Shown: positions 4,994 through 5,993 of the stretch, piece by piece
Layout of the letters: every line of letters starts with the position of its first letter
Numbering within the stretch: the first letter of the stretch is position 1
NCBI GenBank assembly: GCA_021815835.1
Contig: JAKAZN010000140.1
Location: 1-5,993 of the forward strand
DNA: 5,993 bases
Direction of reading: 5' to 3'
Origin: Pseudomonadota bacterium
GTDB lineage: Bacteria > Pseudomonadota > Alphaproteobacteria > Acetobacterales > Acetobacteraceae
Notes under the pieces: model-generated
Told to the model about the DNA's origin: nothing
The model's database searches: none
What the model saw: only the letters and a program-made list of their open reading frames with translations
Translations under genes and position numbers: made by a program

Positions 4994-5970
4994 CCCGCCG
5001 CCGCGGACACGCGCAGATCGGCCAGCAGCGGCATCGCGGCGGCGGCGAACCAGGCGATCTGGTCGGCGCGCTGCTCGTGCGGCCCCAGGAAATCCAGGAC
5101 CACGTGGCGCACACCGGCGGCGTGGAAGGCCCGGATGCGCGCCGCGACCTGCTCGGGCGATCCCAGGGCGCAATAGCGGTCCGCGGCGCGACGGAAATCC
5201 ATCCCGTAGCGCACCGACAGGGTTTCCGTGGCGTGATCGAGCGCCTGTTCGCGCGTCGGGTCCAGCCGCGTGAACAACAGATGTCCGGTGCCGAACGGGC
5301 CCTTGGCCGTGCGGGCGGCGGCGATCGTGGCCAGGTTGGCGGCGAACTGCTCGGGCGTTACCACGTAGGACAGGTATCCGGCCCCCAGCCGGGCGCAGCG
5401 GCGCAGCGCGGCCTCCGCCCGCCCGCCGAACCAGATCGGCGGGCCGCCGGGCTGGCGCGGCGGCGGGGCCATCGGGATGTCGGCGAACGGGCCGTAGAAG
5501 CGTCCCGTGTGGGAGGCCGGCGCACCGGACCATAATGCGCGCAGCACCGCGACGCCCTCGGTCAGGCGGGCGCCGCGTTCGGCGCGAGGGACGCCGCAGG
5601 CTTCATATTCCTTCGGGAACTCGCCGCCGGCGCCGACGCCGAAGATCAGCCGGCCCTCGGTCAGATGGTCCAAGGTCGCGACCTGTTTCGCCACCGGGAC
5701 GGGATGGCGCAGCGGCAGCAGATAGACCCCGGTGCCGAGGCGCAGCCGCCGGCTGACCACCGCGCATTGCGCCAGCTGTAACAGCGGATCCAGGATCGCC
5801 ACCGGAAACGCGATGTGATCGCCGACCCAGAGGGAATCGTAACCCGACCGATCCACCAGCTCGGTCAGCGCGACCAGTTCGTCGATGCTGGGGAGCCAGG
5901 GGGCGGTCGCGGACCCGGTGAGCCGATGCACCGTCTGCACGCCAAGTGACAGGCGGGTTTCCAGGATCAT
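4990..5970 (-). CDS. LLM-class (luciferase-like) flavin- or F420-dependent oxidoreductase
   Basis: This 326-residue protein matches the bacterial luciferase-like monooxygenase fold, a TIM barrel that binds FMN or coenzyme F420. Visible hallmarks are GYDSLWVGDH (43-52), LRLGTGVYLLPLRHP (76-90) followed by the KQVATLDHLTEGRLIFGVGAG segment (95-115), RGARLTEGVAVLRALWSG (132-149), and PIWFGG (178-183). The C-terminal helix pair YCALGSPEQVAARIRAF (276-292) and GVRHVVLDF (296-304) is also typical. Length is normal. The pattern is close to the F420-type subfamily, but F420 use in this organism cannot be concluded from one gene; FMN is the alternative, and the substrate is unknown. The ATG at 5970-5968 overlaps a stop codon of another minus-strand frame (ATGA), and no Shine-Dalgarno is seen, which suggests coupled translation from an upstream gene. 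The frame stays open to the window edge, so an earlier start cannot be excluded. Confidence 0.93.
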   Translation of the reverse strand: MILETRLSLGVQTVHRLTGSATAPWLPSIDELVALTELVDRSGYDSLWVGDHIAFPVAILDPLLQLAQCAVVSRRLRLGTGVYLLPLRHPVPVAKQVATLDHLTEGRLIFGVGAGGEFPKEYEACGVPRAERGARLTEGVAVLRALWSGAPASHTGRFYGPFADIPMAPPPRQPGGPPIWFGGRAEAALRRCARLGAGYLSYVVTPEQFAANLATIAAARTAKGPFGTGHLLFTRLDPTREQALDHATETLSVRYGMDFRRAADRYCALGSPEQVAARIRAFHAAGVRHVVLDFLGPHEQRADQIAWFAAAAMPLLADLRVSAAAG

Positions 5971-5993
5971 GGCGCGGGCCGGTTCATGACGCG
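5967..5993 (-). CDS. Possible 3' end of an upstream gene, overlapping the LLM start
   Basis: A minus-strand frame enters at the right edge and ends at TGA 5969-5967, sharing four bases (ATGA) with the LLM start; its last residues would be RVMNRPAP. The overlap and the missing Shine-Dalgarno of the LLM gene are typical of tightly packed operons. Only eight codons are visible, so no product can be named and the frame may be chance. Confidence 0.3.
   Translation of the reverse strand, partial: RVMNRPAP

Noticed and set aside
1..5993. CRISPR arrays, tRNA, rRNA, transposases or integrases
   Set aside because: I saw no regularly spaced direct repeats, no tRNA-like cloverleaf sequence and no transposase or recombinase frame on either strand.

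Overview
The window is high-GC proteobacterial DNA and carries seven clearly supportable genes. The protein families and the form of the DnaA-related protein at the left edge point to an alphaproteobacterium. I favour an Acetobacteraceae/Rhodospirillales-like chromosome, with a middle segment that looks more like rhizobial or sphingomonad DNA. This placement rests on remembered protein patterns, not on a search.

Left edge (1-306, minus strand): the N-terminal third of a DnaA-related replication regulator of the Hda/HdaA type. It has an N-terminal sliding-clamp-binding motif, a Walker A and a Walker B, and it runs out of the window. A 277-bp gap (307-583) follows with no gene but three consecutive inverted repeats.

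Middle (584-3555): a compact four-gene block arranged around one divergent intergenic region (1567-1673). Leftward run a small two-helix membrane protein and a DUF899 thioredoxin-like protein with a CxxC motif. Rightward run a 406-residue regulator (helical N-terminus followed by two winged-helix-like DNA-binding regions) and, one base after its stop, a small cytoplasmic beta-propeller-like protein with four DP-x-[ST]-G repeats. The divergent region holds a perfect 8-bp inverted repeat with a 7-base spacer, which could be the regulator's operator. The layout suggests one co-regulated unit of unknown job, perhaps thiol- or redox-related. That function is inference.

Gap 3556-3873: no convincing gene. 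It contains a degenerate trailer, an inverted repeat, then an abrupt switch to very C-rich sequence with runs of seven and eight C and a G-quadruplex motif on the minus strand.

Right part (3874-5970): a zinc-dependent medium-chain alcohol dehydrogenase on plus converges on an LLM-class (luciferase-like) flavin/F420 oxidoreductase on minus, with an 18-base gap that forms part of a small hairpin. The LLM start overlaps an upstream stop codon in the ATGA arrangement, so a further gene probably precedes it outside the window. By eye the flanking genes are richer in G+C than the middle block, so the four-gene block may have been acquired.
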